A stretch of 64,000 bases of DNA from NCBI GenBank assembly GCA_018399075.1, contig CP073763.1, positions 1,488,001 to 1,552,000 of the forward strand, read 5' to 3'. The position numbers and the translations under genes are program-made. Of the stretch, positions 1-9,603 are shown piece by piece; position 1 is the first letter of the stretch; the number at the start of each line of letters is the position of its first letter. The notes beneath the pieces are model-generated. The model saw only the letters and a program-made list of their open reading frames with translations. It ran no database searches and had not been told where the DNA came from. The stretch comes from Simkaniaceae bacterium. GTDB taxonomy: Bacteria > Chlamydiota > Chlamydiia > Chlamydiales > Simkaniaceae.

Positions 1-1
1 G

Positions 2-97
2 ATGCGGGGAATTGATCTTTTAGTCCAAGCGATCGGTAAGGGACATAAAAAAAATCGGTATGTTCTCGCTGGACTCTTGCTCAAGGCGATCCAATAA
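2..97 (+). CDS. 3' end of an unidentified gene (partial)
   Basis: One frame stays open from base 2 to a TAA at 95-97 and encodes the last 31 residues of a basic peptide ending LLLKAIQ. The gene would begin left of the window. It ends 36 bases before the ATG of the LptD-like gene on the same strand, so they could be co-transcribed. The fragment is too short to name; I do not recognise the family and the call rests only on the open frame and its position. Confidence 0.35.
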   Translation: MRGIDLLVQAIGKGHKKNRYVLAGLLLKAIQ

Positions 98-133
98 GGT
101 ATACTTTGAGCGATTTAAAAATTGCTTAAAGTA

Positions 134-2221
134 ATGCGCAGACTTTTTTGGATATTCCTTTTTTCTTCTCTCTCCCTTTGGTCGACCCCACAGGAATTTA
201 CGGTCAATCTAAAAGACCCTGAATATCAAGGAGGGGTGATATCAACCCACCATGGAGGGGTCATTTCCTCTCCCGAGCTCAGAATTCAAGCCCGTCATAT
301 TGTCTATATTAACAAGATCGATAAAGGGGAAGAGATTCATCGGGTGATTGCTGAGGGGGATTTGATGCTCGATAGCGGTGGACATACCTACGTAGGGCGC
401 CGCCTTGAATACGATTTCGTCACTAAAACAGGAATTGTCTACGATGGAGTCACAGCAATTGATTTGTGGTTTTTAGGCGGGGAGAAAATCCGCCTCAATG
501 CTGACAGGAGCTTTTACCTATATAACTCTTTTGTCACCACCTCAGAAAGTAAGAATGCTGACTGGAAGATTCATACAAGAGAGGTAGAAATCACTAAAAA
601 GAATCTCCTCTCCGCTAAGAATGTGACTTTTCGTTTTTTTGAAACCCCCATCCTTTGGCTTCCTGCTTTTAAGAGTAATTTAAAAACCTTTTCTGAATCC
701 CCTGTTAAGTATCGAATCGATTGGGATACAGGCCTCTGGCCAAAAATAAGCATGCGCTATCGGGTCTATTCCTGGGAAAACCTTGACCTCTATTTTCGCC
801 TGAATGTCCGTCCCTCAAAAGGTATAGGTGGAGCCTTAGAAACGGATTATAAATCGTTTGATAAACGGACAAAGTTCAGAACGCGAAGTTATCTAGATCA
901 CGATGCCTTTTACCGCGACACAAATCCCGATAAAGCCCGGACTCACTACCGCATGCAGGGGCGGTATGAATCAAAAAGTGAAAATGAAAAAGCACAGTTT
1001 TTTGCAACTTATGATTGGCTCAGCGATAAAAATATGCAGACCGATTTTGGAAGTGAAGATTTTGAGCTCAATACCGCAAAACAAACAAAGATGGTCATTC
1101 GAAACTACCAGGATTGGATGATTTTTGGAATTGATGGAAAATTCCGCATCAATGGGTTCCAAGGGATGAAGCAAGAACTTCCTGAATCCTTTTGGACTCC
1201 CAAACCATTCGAGCTAGGAGGGAGTGGTATCATCTCTGAAAATCGAGCAAAGATCGCCTATCTTGACTATGTTTCAGCAAAAGATATTGAGCCCGATGTC
1301 CCAGATTTTAGTGCAGCACGCCTATCGACCCATAATTCTCTTTATCGTCCGTTTCATACGCACGGGTTCTCACTTACTCCCATTCTCGGTATTGATGGAG
1401 TCTTTTATGGCGATAGTCAAAAAGAGCGCCCAGCAGCCCTTGGAGTATTAAACTATCAACTCCTTGCTGATCTCACAATGAAACGGAATTATCATACCTT
1501 TCGCCATGTTCTTAAGCCTTATATTTATTACCAAGGGATAACCCTTCCCACAATTTCTCCTGATACCCCTTATATCTTTAGCATCCATGATGGTTATAAT
1601 CGCCTTAACTTGATTAAATCAGGAGTCCGCAACCTCTTTTATTTTAAAGAAACTCCCCTCTTTGAGCCAAATATTATCGCTGATCTCTATACCTATAGCT
1701 TCTTTAGTGATGATACGTTTAAGAAAATGGTTCCAAAGATGCAGGGGAATTTTATCTGGAATTTCCCCTCTTGGCGCTTTTCAAGTCGTTTAGGTTGGAA
1801 TATCGAAAAACAAGTCCTTGATTATGCAAATATTGGCCTAGCCTGGACGATCAATGAGAACTTTGCCTTCAAGTCTGAGTTTCGGCATCGGAGTCGTTTT
1901 GATTGGAGAAAGGGAGACCCAGATAACTTTATTATGGAAGTCACGCGCGATATTTCAGACCTTCTCCATTCCCCCCTATCAGATGGGCGAAATACTCTTT
2001 TAACTCGGCTGCAGATGAAACTAGCCCCTCAATGGACCGCGCGGATAGAATCTCATATTGGATGGGGAAGAGGTGGTGAACCCAATTACAATGAAGCCAA
2101 GTTGGAGCTCATCACCATGATCAGTACAAGCTGGCGTCTCCGCCTTATTTTCATCCATTCCCCTGCCCCTCGGAAGAAAAATGACCGTTTCACCTTTGGC
2201 CTTTCGCTAGTCAAAAAGTGA
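134..2221 (+). CDS. lptD: LptD/OstA-like LPS-assembly outer membrane protein
   Basis: LptD inserts lipopolysaccharide into the outer leaflet of the outer membrane. The 695-residue product starts with a signal peptide (MRRLFWIFLFSSLSLW). An OstA-type jelly-roll follows at about residues 60-190, with an AEGD-type strand repeat, and then a PILWLPAF segment of the kind that joins jelly-roll and barrel in LptD. The C-terminal 450 residues alternate aromatic and charged residues as in a beta-barrel. An upstream in-frame TTG exists at 122, but ATG 134 places the signal peptide at the N terminus. The protein has no cysteine, so it cannot form the disulfides of E. coli LptD. It overlaps the convergent gene at 2207 by 15 bases. 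The family call is good; exact orthology is inferred. Confidence 0.75.
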   Translation: MRRLFWIFLFSSLSLWSTPQEFTVNLKDPEYQGGVISTHHGGVISSPELRIQARHIVYINKIDKGEEIHRVIAEGDLMLDSGGHTYVGRRLEYDFVTKTGIVYDGVTAIDLWFLGGEKIRLNADRSFYLYNSFVTTSESKNADWKIHTREVEITKKNLLSAKNVTFRFFETPILWLPAFKSNLKTFSESPVKYRIDWDTGLWPKISMRYRVYSWENLDLYFRLNVRPSKGIGGALETDYKSFDKRTKFRTRSYLDHDAFYRDTNPDKARTHYRMQGRYESKSENEKAQFFATYDWLSDKNMQTDFGSEDFELNTAKQTKMVIRNYQDWMIFGIDGKFRINGFQGMKQELPESFWTPKPFELGGSGIISENRAKIAYLDYVSAKDIEPDVPDFSAARLSTHNSLYRPFHTHGFSLTPILGIDGVFYGDSQKERPAALGVLNYQLLADLTMKRNYHTFRHVLKPYIYYQGITLPTISPDTPYIFSIHDGYNRLNLIKSGVRNLFYFKETPLFEPNIIADLYTYSFFSDDTFKKMVPKMQGNFIWNFPSWRFSSRLGWNIEKQVLDYANIGLAWTINENFAFKSEFRHRSRFDWRKGDPDNFIMEVTRDISDLLHSPLSDGRNTLLTRLQMKLAPQWTARIESHIGWGRGGEPNYNEAKLELITMISTSWRLRLIFIHSPAPRKKNDRFTFGLSLVKK

Positions 2222-2653
2222 GCGGTAGCGTCTTTCAATTAAATGAATCAAATTTGCAGTAATGCGCCAACGATGTGCTTTCCTATTTCTCACACTATCC
2301 ATCTGCTTCTCTAAATACTCAAACTCTCCATCTAGGAGGGCTAAAAAATAGAGTCCATTTTCAAGTTGGATGTAGCGGGTCGAGATTTCAATATCTAACC
2401 CCTTCTCTAAGAACTCTCTTAGAAGATAAGGAGATAAAATTTTCAATGATATGACAACTATCACACATAGCTTCCCTCTCTTCTCATAGTAGCTTTTTCC
2501 CTGATGTTCTATAAATCGACAGGTAAGGCTTAATGCTGTGCCATAGACAAAAGAATCTAACATTTTAGGATGAGGAAAACGCTTTGCTTCACAAATGGAA
2601 TATAGCCCTAAAGTCCCCATTCCCTCCCAGGTTGACTTTAAGATCATTCCCAT
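2207..2653 (-). CDS. Hypothetical protein, 148 aa
   Basis: I do not recognise this family. The protein is soluble-looking with one moderately hydrophobic stretch (CVIVVISLKILSPYLL, about residues 63-78) and a basic C terminus. A clear ribosome-binding sequence AAGGAAG lies about 7 bases before the ATG. It is the last of three small unknown genes on the minus strand (3059-3463, 2667-3044, 2207-2653), spaced by 13-14 bases and so probably one transcript. Its 3' end overlaps the convergent lptD end. Function unknown. Confidence 0.6.
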   Translation of the reverse strand: MGMILKSTWEGMGTLGLYSICEAKRFPHPKMLDSFVYGTALSLTCRFIEHQGKSYYEKRGKLCVIVVISLKILSPYLLREFLEKGLDIEISTRYIQLENGLYFLALLDGEFEYLEKQMDSVRNRKAHRWRITANLIHLIERRYRSLFD

Positions 2654-2666
2654 AAAACGCTTCCTT

Positions 2667-3044
2667 TTACCAAAGCCTGTAGGGGGAAAAAAAAGGAATG
2701 AGCTTTTTACTTCCTAGGATGGCTGCAGCAGCCATCCTTTCTGACATCTGCACTGGAATTGAAAGCCCACCCTTTTCAATAAGAAACGTATTCAGAATAA
2801 ACCCTGAAATAAGTGCTAAGACAAAGCTACTAATAGAGAGCGTACGAATGACCCAAATTCTATCCTCGTCGATCCCATCTTGGAGATGACAAGAGCGATG
2901 AGAAATAATCACCGTTGTTGTTGCCCACAAAGCTCCAAAGAGCGCTCCATCATAAGTTGATGACTGGGAATCTAAAAATCGATGCCAATAGTGTCCTAAT
3001 ACCCCTCCCGTTAGCATAGGAGGGACAAGCGTTGCACTCGCCAT
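2667..3044 (-). CDS. Hypothetical membrane protein, 125 aa
   Basis: Small protein with two clear hydrophobic segments: around residues 32-47 (GALFGALWATTTVII) and residues 68-90 (TLSISSFVLALISGFILNTF). A short N-terminal hydrophobic patch precedes them. A GAGGAT ribosome-binding sequence stands just before the ATG. It is the middle gene of a three-gene minus-strand cluster of unknown proteins. Family not recognised. The paired membrane segments would fit a bacterial inner-membrane protein or a chlamydial inclusion-membrane protein; nothing here decides between them. Confidence 0.55.
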   Translation of the reverse strand: MASATLVPPMLTGGVLGHYWHRFLDSQSSTYDGALFGALWATTTVIISHRSCHLQDGIDEDRIWVIRTLSISSFVLALISGFILNTFLIEKGGLSIPVQMSERMAAAAILGSKKLIPFFSPYRLW

Positions 3045-3058
3045 GGAATGATCCTCTA

Positions 3059-3463
3059 TTACATCCTAAGGAAGTAAAAGTTGATCCCTTCACCAAATAA
3101 GGCTAGGTACTGGAAGCGGTCATGAACACTCACATTTAAATGCTTTTTAGCAAATTGAGCTCCATGAGGAACGGTGAAATAGAAAACGGCAAGAGCACCG
3201 ACATTAATCGCCAGTTTTGACCAGTTGGCATCACTTTTAAAGTGTTTATTGACATGTCCAGCAAAAACCGTTACCCCAAAGGTAACCACACCCCTCATTA
3301 ATCCATATTTGGCAGCATCCATAAATGCTGGAGCAGTTCTTCCCGTAATTTTCTTGGCAAGACCAATATAGTTCATTCCAGCTGCACCCACTCCCATAAC
3401 AAGAGCTGTAGAAGCTGCAGCAATAGCGCCTCTGTAAATGATATCCTGAGTCGATGTTGTCAT
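3059..3463 (-). CDS. Hypothetical membrane protein, 134 aa
   Basis: An upstream in-frame start exists at 3502, but ATG 3463 is preceded by a strong AGGAGG ribosome-binding sequence, so the shorter 134-residue form is chosen. The sequence has Ala/Gly-rich hydrophobic stretches at about residues 10-30, 50-68 and 80-97, separated by Lys/His-containing loops. It is first in the three-gene cluster of unknown proteins lying downstream of def. Family not recognised. Confidence 0.6.
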   Translation of the reverse strand: MTTSTQDIIYRGAIAAASTALVMGVGAAGMNYIGLAKKITGRTAPAFMDAAKYGLMRGVVTFGVTVFAGHVNKHFKSDANWSKLAINVGALAVFYFTVPHGAQFAKKHLNVSVHDRFQYLALFGEGINFYFLRM

Positions 3464-3521
3464 TTTAACCTCCTGCAATTTCTGAGAAGGAAAGTCTAGC
3501 AAATAAAAACTTTATTGACTA

Positions 3522-4049
3522 CTAATTATATTTTTTCTTGATAGAGCGAAGAACGGGATCGATTTTCTTCCGTTTTTTAGGGTCGATGCGATCAATGAAG
3601 AGAACACCATTGATATGATCGTTTTCATGCATGACATTCCTTGCGCGCCAGCCAGTGGTTACTTCAGTAAAGATGTTTCCCTCAAGATCCATTGCATCGA
3701 CATGAATCTCCCAAGGACGCGTCACCTCTTCATAGATCCCAGGAATTGATAGGCACCCTTCACCATGGGTATCGACTCTCTCGCTAGGCTTTGAAAGAAC
3801 AGGATTGATATAGATTTTCGGAGGGCATAGAATAGGCCACCCTTCTGAATCCGTTCCATTATCATAGCGGGAGACAAACATCCGGACAAAATAGCCAATT
3901 TGTGGAGCTGCTAAGCCTGCTCCATCTTTCTCAAGTACCGTTTCAATTAAATCCTGAGCTATTTGCTTAACTTCGTCTGTAATTTCTGTGACTTCAACAC
4001 ACTTTTTTCGAAGTCCTGGATTCCCATAATAGAGAAGATCCTTAATCAT
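3522..4049 (-). CDS. def: Peptide deformylase
   Basis: Removes the formyl group from the N-terminal methionine of new proteins, using a metal ion. All three family motifs are present: GAGLAAPQIG at residues 43-52, EGCLS at 97-101 (Cys99 is a metal ligand) and HENDH at 141-145 (the HExxH metal and catalytic motif). At 175 aa it has normal length. The stop of secG and the start of def are adjacent (4050/4049), so def is read with secG and tpiA from one transcript. Confidence 0.95.
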   Translation of the reverse strand: MIKDLLYYGNPGLRKKCVEVTEITDEVKQIAQDLIETVLEKDGAGLAAPQIGYFVRMFVSRYDNGTDSEGWPILCPPKIYINPVLSKPSERVDTHGEGCLSIPGIYEEVTRPWEIHVDAMDLEGNIFTEVTTGWRARNVMHENDHINGVLFIDRIDPKKRKKIDPVLRSIKKKYN

Positions 4050-4340
4050 TTAACCTCCAGAAACCTCTTCAATATTGACATTGAGATGGGGTTTTGATCG
4101 GCCAATAGCGGAGGTCCAAAGTGATAGGATGAGACATGTAATTAAGAAAATCCCTGCTAAGTAAGCGGTAAATTTTTTCAGGACTGATGCCGTTGATGTT
4201 CCAAAAAGAGAGTCACCACTATCTCCCCCAAAGGAAGCGCCGAGTCCTAAGCTTTTACTCTCCTGAATCAAGATGATAAAGCAAAGAAGTGCACTCAGTG
4301 CAATGAATAAAAATAATACGATATAAAAAAGTGCGCTCAT
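4050..4340 (-). CDS. secG: Preprotein translocase subunit SecG
   Basis: Small inner-membrane subunit of the SecYEG channel. The 96-residue product has the SecG layout: an N-terminal membrane segment (residues 4-24), the conserved ILIQESKSLGLGASFGG loop following it, and a second membrane segment at about 58-77. Size and motif fit the family well. It lies 6 bases after tpiA and directly abuts def, forming tpiA-secG-def. Confidence 0.92.
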   Translation of the reverse strand: MSALFYIVLFLFIALSALLCFIILIQESKSLGLGASFGGDSGDSLFGTSTASVLKKFTAYLAGIFLITCLILSLWTSAIGRSKPHLNVNIEEVSGG

Positions 4341-4346
4341 GGTTAT

Positions 4347-5102
4347 CTATTCCTCAGCAAATTTAATAATGTTAGCAAATGATTCCACTTCTAGGGAAGC
4401 CCCTCCAACGAGAGCCCCATCAATGTCAGGCTCAGCCATAAGAATTGCTGTATTTTCAGGCTTCACAGACCCTCCATAGAGAATAGGGATTCTCTCCCCA
4501 ACTGCCTCTCCCCACTGTCCTTTAATAAAGGTACGGATTAAGTGGTGGGTCTCCTGAGCAATATCAGGCGTTGCTGTTTTCCCTGTCCCAATCGCCCAAA
4601 CAGGTTCATAGGCAATCACTAGATTTTCAAGTTCCTGCGTTGAAAAGTCTTTCAAAGCCTCTCCAAGCTGGCGTGTCAGGACTTTTTCTGTCATTTCCTG
4701 GTCTCGCTCTTCCTGGCTCTCCCCAATACATAAAATGGGAAGAAGCTCTTCTTGGAGAGCCCATTTCACCTTACGGTGGATCATTTGGTCATCTTCATGA
4801 AAGTGAATCCGTCTTTCCGAATGGCCAAGAATCACAAAACTGATTCCTCCCTCTTTGAGCATACTGGAAGAAATTTCTCCTGTGTAAGCACCTTTAGGAA
4901 ATTCACTCATATTTTGTGCGCCAATATTTAAGTAACTCTTTTCAGCTTCAGCTACTGCAGCTTCAATGGAAGTGAATGGTGGTGCAATCCCTACAAAGGT
5001 TGTTGTCTCACCTATTTTAGGAAGGAGCTTCTGTACAAAAGCAGCCGTCTCACCAGCCCCCATGTGCATTTTCCAATTACCAATAATAAAACGTTGTCGC
5101 AT
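4347..5102 (-). CDS. tpiA: Triosephosphate isomerase
   Basis: Interconverts dihydroxyacetone phosphate and glyceraldehyde-3-phosphate in glycolysis. Active-site residues are all visible: Asn9 and Lys11 in GNWKM, His94 in GHSERR and Glu166 in AYEPVWAIGTGKTA, the last followed by the flexible loop. The phosphate-binding GGSVKPEN and DGALVGGASL motifs are near the C terminus. Full length (251 aa). It is the first gene of the minus-strand tpiA-secG-def unit and is divergent from xseA with a 93-bp gap. tpiA beside xseA-xseB-dxs is also the order in Chlamydia trachomatis. Confidence 0.97.
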   Translation of the reverse strand: MRQRFIIGNWKMHMGAGETAAFVQKLLPKIGETTTFVGIAPPFTSIEAAVAEAEKSYLNIGAQNMSEFPKGAYTGEISSSMLKEGGISFVILGHSERRIHFHEDDQMIHRKVKWALQEELLPILCIGESQEERDQEMTEKVLTRQLGEALKDFSTQELENLVIAYEPVWAIGTGKTATPDIAQETHHLIRTFIKGQWGEAVGERIPILYGGSVKPENTAILMAEPDIDGALVGGASLEVESFANIIKFAEE

Positions 5103-5195
5103 ATCACCTTTTGATATTTTCCATTGAGGATAACATAATTATTAGAAATATTCAAACCTTGAAATTTCTAAGGGGATGATCTACACTTCAATGAT

Positions 5196-6533
5196 ATGAA
5201 AATTTTGACAGTCACTGAACTCACTCTAGCCATTAAAAGGGAACTTGAACCACGATTTAATCACCTCGAAGTTGAAGGAGAAGTGACCAATATTCGTGCC
5301 CAATCCTCGGGCCATTACTATTTTAGTTTGAAAGATCAAGGGGCTCAAATTTCTGCTGTCCTTTTTAAAGGAAATGCACGCAATGTTTCCCGGCTTCCGA
5401 AAGCTGGAGATCGGGTCATCATCAAGGGTGAATTAAGCCTTTATGCCCCTCGAGGAAATTATCAAATTATTGTCAGACAGCTCGATCATGCAGGGGTTGG
5501 GGAACTTCTGGTAAAACTCCATAAACTCAAAGAAGAGCTAAAAAACCGAGGGTGGCTTTCTGCGGAGCACAAGAAACCTCTTCCTAAATATCCAAAAAAA
5601 ATTGGTGTAGTCACTAGTCCCACAGGCTCTGTTATTCAAGATATTATTCATGTCTTAAAAAGACGGTTTCCCCATTTTCATCTTATTTTAAACCCGGTCA
5701 GGGTTCAAGGAAACGAAGCAGCCACAGAAATTGCATGTGCCATTCAAGAATTTAATCAGGAAGAGAATGTCGATGTGATCATTGTCGGAAGAGGTGGAGG
5801 AAGCTTGGAGGATCTTTGGCCTTTTAATGAAGAATGTGTGGCTAAAGCCATTTTTCATTCGAAAATCCCCATTATTTCAGCAGTTGGTCATGAAACCGAT
5901 GTAACCCTTGCCGATTGCGTCGCAGATGTAAGGGCCCCTACACCTTCAGCAGCCGCAGAAATTTCTGTAAAAGAACTCTCAACGCAGATGGATTTCTTAA
6001 ATCTAGCAGAAAGACAGGTTGACCACTTTTTAAAACAAAAGATTCACCATTTAAAATCACTTCTTAGCTCAACTGGCCGCCATCCTCTATTAGCCTCACC
6101 CTATGCTATCCTCTCTGAACACTACCAACGAATCGATGATTTTTCCTCCCATTTTGATATCGCCATTAAACATAAAATGAGCCGTCATGAACTTGGACTT
6201 ATCGCCCTTAAAAGAGAGCTTCAAGGAGCCCTTCCATCGAAACAAACAACCCACCTTCGAGAAAAACTCTCTTCTTTAAAATTAGGAATCGATACAGTGC
6301 AGCGCCATCTATTGGACCGAAAAAAGCGGTATTTGAAACAACTAACTGAAATGCTGGGAGCTATAAACCCCGAAACTATCTTAAAAAAAGGTTACTGCAT
6401 CCCCTTTAAGGAAAACACGACTTCGGTTATGATGTCGTCAGCAAGCGTTGAAGTTGGAATGGAAATTTCCCTCCGCTTTCACGATGGAAAGGTCAAAACC
6501 CGCGCTCTGGAGGTCAAGCCAAACAATGAATAA
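5196..6533 (+). CDS. xseA: Exodeoxyribonuclease VII large subunit
   Basis: Catalytic subunit of exonuclease VII, which degrades single-stranded DNA in repair. An OB-fold DNA-binding domain (about residues 1-100, with SSGHYYFSLKD) is followed by the nuclease core with GRGGGSLEDLWPFNEE near residue 200 and GHETDVTLADCVAD near 233, then helical coiled-coil regions to the C terminus. Length 445 aa is usual. The ATG has only a distant AAGGGG sequence upstream. It overlaps xseB by 8 bases and heads xseA-xseB-dxs-nadK. Confidence 0.95.
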   Translation: MKILTVTELTLAIKRELEPRFNHLEVEGEVTNIRAQSSGHYYFSLKDQGAQISAVLFKGNARNVSRLPKAGDRVIIKGELSLYAPRGNYQIIVRQLDHAGVGELLVKLHKLKEELKNRGWLSAEHKKPLPKYPKKIGVVTSPTGSVIQDIIHVLKRRFPHFHLILNPVRVQGNEAATEIACAIQEFNQEENVDVIIVGRGGGSLEDLWPFNEECVAKAIFHSKIPIISAVGHETDVTLADCVADVRAPTPSAAAEISVKELSTQMDFLNLAERQVDHFLKQKIHHLKSLLSSTGRHPLLASPYAILSEHYQRIDDFSSHFDIAIKHKMSRHELGLIALKRELQGALPSKQTTHLREKLSSLKLGIDTVQRHLLDRKKRYLKQLTEMLGAINPETILKKGYCIPFKENTTSVMMSSASVEVGMEISLRFHDGKVKTRALEVKPNNE

Positions 6534-6801
6534 TGAAAAGCCAAACTTCTCCTTTGAAGCCTCTTATGAGAAACTTGAGAAAATTCTTGCAGAACTCAAT
6601 GGAGGAGAAACCCCTCTTGAAAAATCGCTTGAACTCTATGAAGAAGCCAATAAGTTAATCACTCTTTGTTCCTCTAAACTTAATCAAGCTGAGCAAAAAA
6701 TCGAAATGCTGATTAAAAATAGAGAAGGAACACTGCAAACGACTCCTTATACCCCAGAATCTGAAAAGGTCCTTGATCCTGCCAATGACAGCTATTCTTG
6801 A
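6526..6801 (+). CDS. xseB: Exodeoxyribonuclease VII small subunit
   Basis: Small helical partner of XseA. The ATG at 6526 overlaps the xseA stop and gives a 91-residue protein beginning [20 protein letters not shown]. The family signature ([19 protein letters not shown], then [15 protein letters not shown]) is clear. An upstream in-frame start at 6448 would only add xseA-overlapping sequence and is rejected. Its 3' end overlaps the dxs start by 17 bases, consistent with translational coupling. Confidence 0.93.
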   Translation: MNNEKPNFSFEASYEKLEKILAELNGGETPLEKSLELYEEANKLITLCSSKLNQAEQKIEMLIKNREGTLQTTPYTPESEKVLDPANDSYS

Positions 6802-8674
6802 TACCATAACCCATCCTCAAGAGCTAAAAAACCTCTCTCCAGAAGAGCTTAAGGCTCTAGCTCAGGAAATTCGTGTCCGTATCATGGATGTCCTATCGGA
6901 AACAGGAGGACACCTCTCTTCGAATCTAGGAATCGTAGAACTGACCATTGCCCTCCACCGCGTTTTTAATTCCCCTAAGGATAAATTTATCTTCGATGTT
7001 GGTCACCAATCTTACGTCCATAAACTTTTAACAGGGAGAAACCCTCGTTTCCCTACTCTCAGACAAACAGACGGTCTTTCTGGATTTGTTTATCCTCCAG
7101 AATCTCCCCATGATCACTTTTTTACTGGCCATGCAGGAAATGCCCTCTCCCTAGCTTTAGGTGTTGCAAAAAATCGAGACCTAAGAGGGAAAGATGATCT
7201 TGTGATTCCCATCCTAGGTGATGCAGCACTGACTTGTGGGCTCACTTTAGAAGCTATGAACAATATTCCGCGTAAGCTGAACAAATTTCTCGTTGTTCTC
7301 AATGATAATGCCATGTCAATCTCTAAAAATGTTGGGGCTATCACCAATATTTTAAGCCGATTTTTTAATAGCCCAACAGCAAATAATATCTATGAGGAAC
7401 TCACCGAAATCGTTTCAAAGATCCCTGGGTATGGGGAACAGCTTGCTTTGCAAGGGAACAAAATGAAAGAGTCGATGAAGAATTTGATTAGCACCGCTCC
7501 TTTTTTCGAGCAGTTTGGATTTTCCTATGTTGGGCCTATTGATGGACATGATATCAAAAAGCTCATCGACACCTTTGAAGCCCTCAAAGATGTTGATCAT
7601 CCAACACTTATCCATGTCCTCACTGTTAAAGGACAAGGAATGAAAAATGCCATCAATAATCCAACTCCCTATCACGGTGCAAAGCCCTTTAACAGAATCA
7701 CAGGTGAGTTTCACCCTCCAAAAACGAGTACGACATCTTTTCCCAAGGTTTTCGGCAAACAACTTTTAAAAATGGCAGAAGAGGATCCAAGCATTGTGGC
7801 CATTACTCCTGCAATGCCTGTCGGCTCTTGCCTAGATGCTTTTATGAAGCGGATGCCCATGCGGTGTATTGATGTTGGTATTGCTGAAGGCCATAGCTTA
7901 ACCTATGCGGGTGGAATGGGACATGGAGGAAAGCTCAAAGTCGTTGCCTGCGTTTATTCATCCTTTCTTCAACGTGGTTTTGATAATATTTATCACGATA
8001 TCTGTGTCCAAAACTCCCCTGTTGTGATTGCAATTGACCGTGCAGGACTAGCGACCGGTGATGGCGTAACAGCCCAAGGACTTTATGACATCGCTTATCT
8101 AAATGCCATGCCCGGAATGGTCATTGCTCAACCTCGAAATGGCCAGCTATTAAAAGAGCTAATAGAAAGCGCCTTTGACTGGCAAAAGCCAACAGCAATT
8201 CGTTACCCCAATCTTGCAACAGATGAAGGTGATAAGCCAATACAAAAACGAGAGCTTGGAAAAGGCGAAGTTTTAGTTGAAGGAAAGGACGTTGTGATCC
8301 TCTCACTTGGGCATATGGATCAAGTAGCACTTGAAGCCCAAAGACTCCTTCAAGAAAAAGGGATTCAAGCAACAGTAATCGACCCAATTTTCCTCAAGCC
8401 TCTCGACAAAGAGCTCCTTAAGAAACATTTTACAAAAGCCCAAATGGTTGTGACTATTGAAGAACATGCTTTGAATGGTGGAATGGGCTCAATTATTAAC
8501 TCCTTTATCATGCGAGAGGGACTATCTCATCTCCATGTAAAAAACTTTGGAATTCCTGACGCCCTTATAGAACATGGAAGTCATAAAGCCCTTTTAGAAA
8601 AATATGGATTAACACCTGAAAAAATTGTAGAACAGGTCAATAGACATATAAAACCCCCACTTGTTCTCTCATGA
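6785..8674 (+). CDS. dxs: 1-deoxy-D-xylulose-5-phosphate synthase
   Basis: First enzyme of the MEP isoprenoid pathway: condenses pyruvate and glyceraldehyde-3-phosphate using thiamine diphosphate. The 629-residue protein shows [15 protein letters not shown] and [12 protein letters not shown] in the N-terminal domain, a thiamine-diphosphate segment ([16 protein letters not shown]) near residue 145, a central transketolase-like domain ([28 protein letters not shown]) and the C-terminal transketolase domain. A TTG at 6773 is possible, but ATG 6785 matches the usual N terminus. It overlaps xseB at its start and nadK at its end (ATGA). Confidence 0.96.
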   Translation: MTAILDTITHPQELKNLSPEELKALAQEIRVRIMDVLSETGGHLSSNLGIVELTIALHRVFNSPKDKFIFDVGHQSYVHKLLTGRNPRFPTLRQTDGLSGFVYPPESPHDHFFTGHAGNALSLALGVAKNRDLRGKDDLVIPILGDAALTCGLTLEAMNNIPRKLNKFLVVLNDNAMSISKNVGAITNILSRFFNSPTANNIYEELTEIVSKIPGYGEQLALQGNKMKESMKNLISTAPFFEQFGFSYVGPIDGHDIKKLIDTFEALKDVDHPTLIHVLTVKGQGMKNAINNPTPYHGAKPFNRITGEFHPPKTSTTSFPKVFGKQLLKMAEEDPSIVAITPAMPVGSCLDAFMKRMPMRCIDVGIAEGHSLTYAGGMGHGGKLKVVACVYSSFLQRGFDNIYHDICVQNSPVVIAIDRAGLATGDGVTAQGLYDIAYLNAMPGMVIAQPRNGQLLKELIESAFDWQKPTAIRYPNLATDEGDKPIQKRELGKGEVLVEGKDVVILSLGHMDQVALEAQRLLQEKGIQATVIDPIFLKPLDKELLKKHFTKAQMVVTIEEHALNGGMGSIINSFIMREGLSHLHVKNFGIPDALIEHGSHKALLEKYGLTPEKIVEQVNRHIKPPLVLS

Positions 8675-9510
8675 AGATTGCCCTTTTCCCAAAAATTCAA
8701 AATGATGAGTCAAAAAAGTTAGCTTTGCAGGTCATCGAATTTCTCTCAAAAAATGGGGTTTCTGTTGTTGTTGAAGATGATAAAGCAAGCGAGCTTGGAA
8801 TGCCTTCCTTCTCTTCAACTGATCCTCAATCCATAGACATCCTTATCACAATGGGGGGTGATGGTTCTATTCTCCGCATTGCTCACCAATATTCTGATCT
8901 AAATGCAGCTATTTTGGGAATTAACCTGGGCCATCTTGGATTTATGGCCGACGTCCAAATTTCAGAAATTATCCCCTGTCTTGAAGACTTACTGAATGGA
9001 AGTTATACGATTCAAGAACGGACAATGATCGATGGAAAATCAAATCAAGGTGATTGTTTTTTTGCTATTAATGATTGCGTTCTCCATCGCGCACGAAATC
9101 CCAGCCTTGTTGAAATTGCTATCTATGTCGATGATCTTCTTCTTAATAATTTTGAAGCTGATGGGGTCATCCTGGCAACTTCAACAGGATCGACAGCCTA
9201 TTCCTTAGCTGCCGGCGGCCCTATTTTAAGCCCCGAGATCGATGCTTTTGTTTTAACACCTATTTGCCCACATACTATTTCTTACCGCCCGATTGTTATC
9301 AATCCAAAGCAAGATATCCGCATCGAATATGTAAGTAAAAATCAGCCGATTGAATTTGTCACAGATGGTCTTCAGCATTTCGAAATGTCACCTGGAGATC
9401 ATGTTATTCTCAAAAAAAGTTCTAAAACTTTCAAGCTTGTCAACCTAAAAAGAATTGATTATTTTTCAACCCTACGACACAAGTTAGGGTGGTCTGGAAA
9501 ATTAAGATAA
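8671..9510 (+). CDS. nadK: NAD kinase
   Basis: Phosphorylates NAD to NADP. The diagnostic GGDGS motif ([12 protein letters not shown], about residue 61) and the NE/D-type segment with [15 protein letters not shown] (about residues 171-185) are both present. Length 279 aa is normal. The ATG overlaps the dxs TGA, so it is coupled as the last gene of xseA-xseB-dxs-nadK. The next gene (porin) begins 93 bases later behind its own candidate promoter. Confidence 0.94.
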   Translation: MKIALFPKIQNDESKKLALQVIEFLSKNGVSVVVEDDKASELGMPSFSSTDPQSIDILITMGGDGSILRIAHQYSDLNAAILGINLGHLGFMADVQISEIIPCLEDLLNGSYTIQERTMIDGKSNQGDCFFAINDCVLHRARNPSLVEIAIYVDDLLLNNFEADGVILATSTGSTAYSLAAGGPILSPEIDAFVLTPICPHTISYRPIVINPKQDIRIEYVSKNQPIEFVTDGLQHFEMSPGDHVILKKSSKTFKLVNLKRIDYFSTLRHKLGWSGKLR

Positions 9511-9531
9511 TTAATTAATGATTATTTTTTA

Positions 9532-9560
9532 TTGCATAAAGTATTCAACTCTCTTATAGG
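9532..9560 (+). promoter_or_regulatory. Candidate sigma-70-type promoter for the porin array
   Basis: TTGCAT at 9532-9537 and TATAGG at 9555-9560 are separated by exactly 17 bases, in an AT-rich gap between nadK and the first porin. Transcription would begin about 35 bases before the porin start. This is a pattern match only. Confidence 0.4.
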
Positions 9561-9603
9561 AATAAAAGAAGGACCTTTTATTAACTATTTGGAGTCTCAA
9601 TTT

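Noticed and set aside
571..753. Short minus-strand open frame inside lptD
   Set aside because: It lies wholly in another frame of a well-supported gene and shows no family motif or ribosome-binding sequence. Dozens of similar frames inside xseA, dxs, uvrA and the giant genes were dropped for the same reason.
4571..4843. Plus-strand 90-aa frame across tpiA
   Set aside because: Antisense shadow of tpiA, whose active-site motifs are intact.
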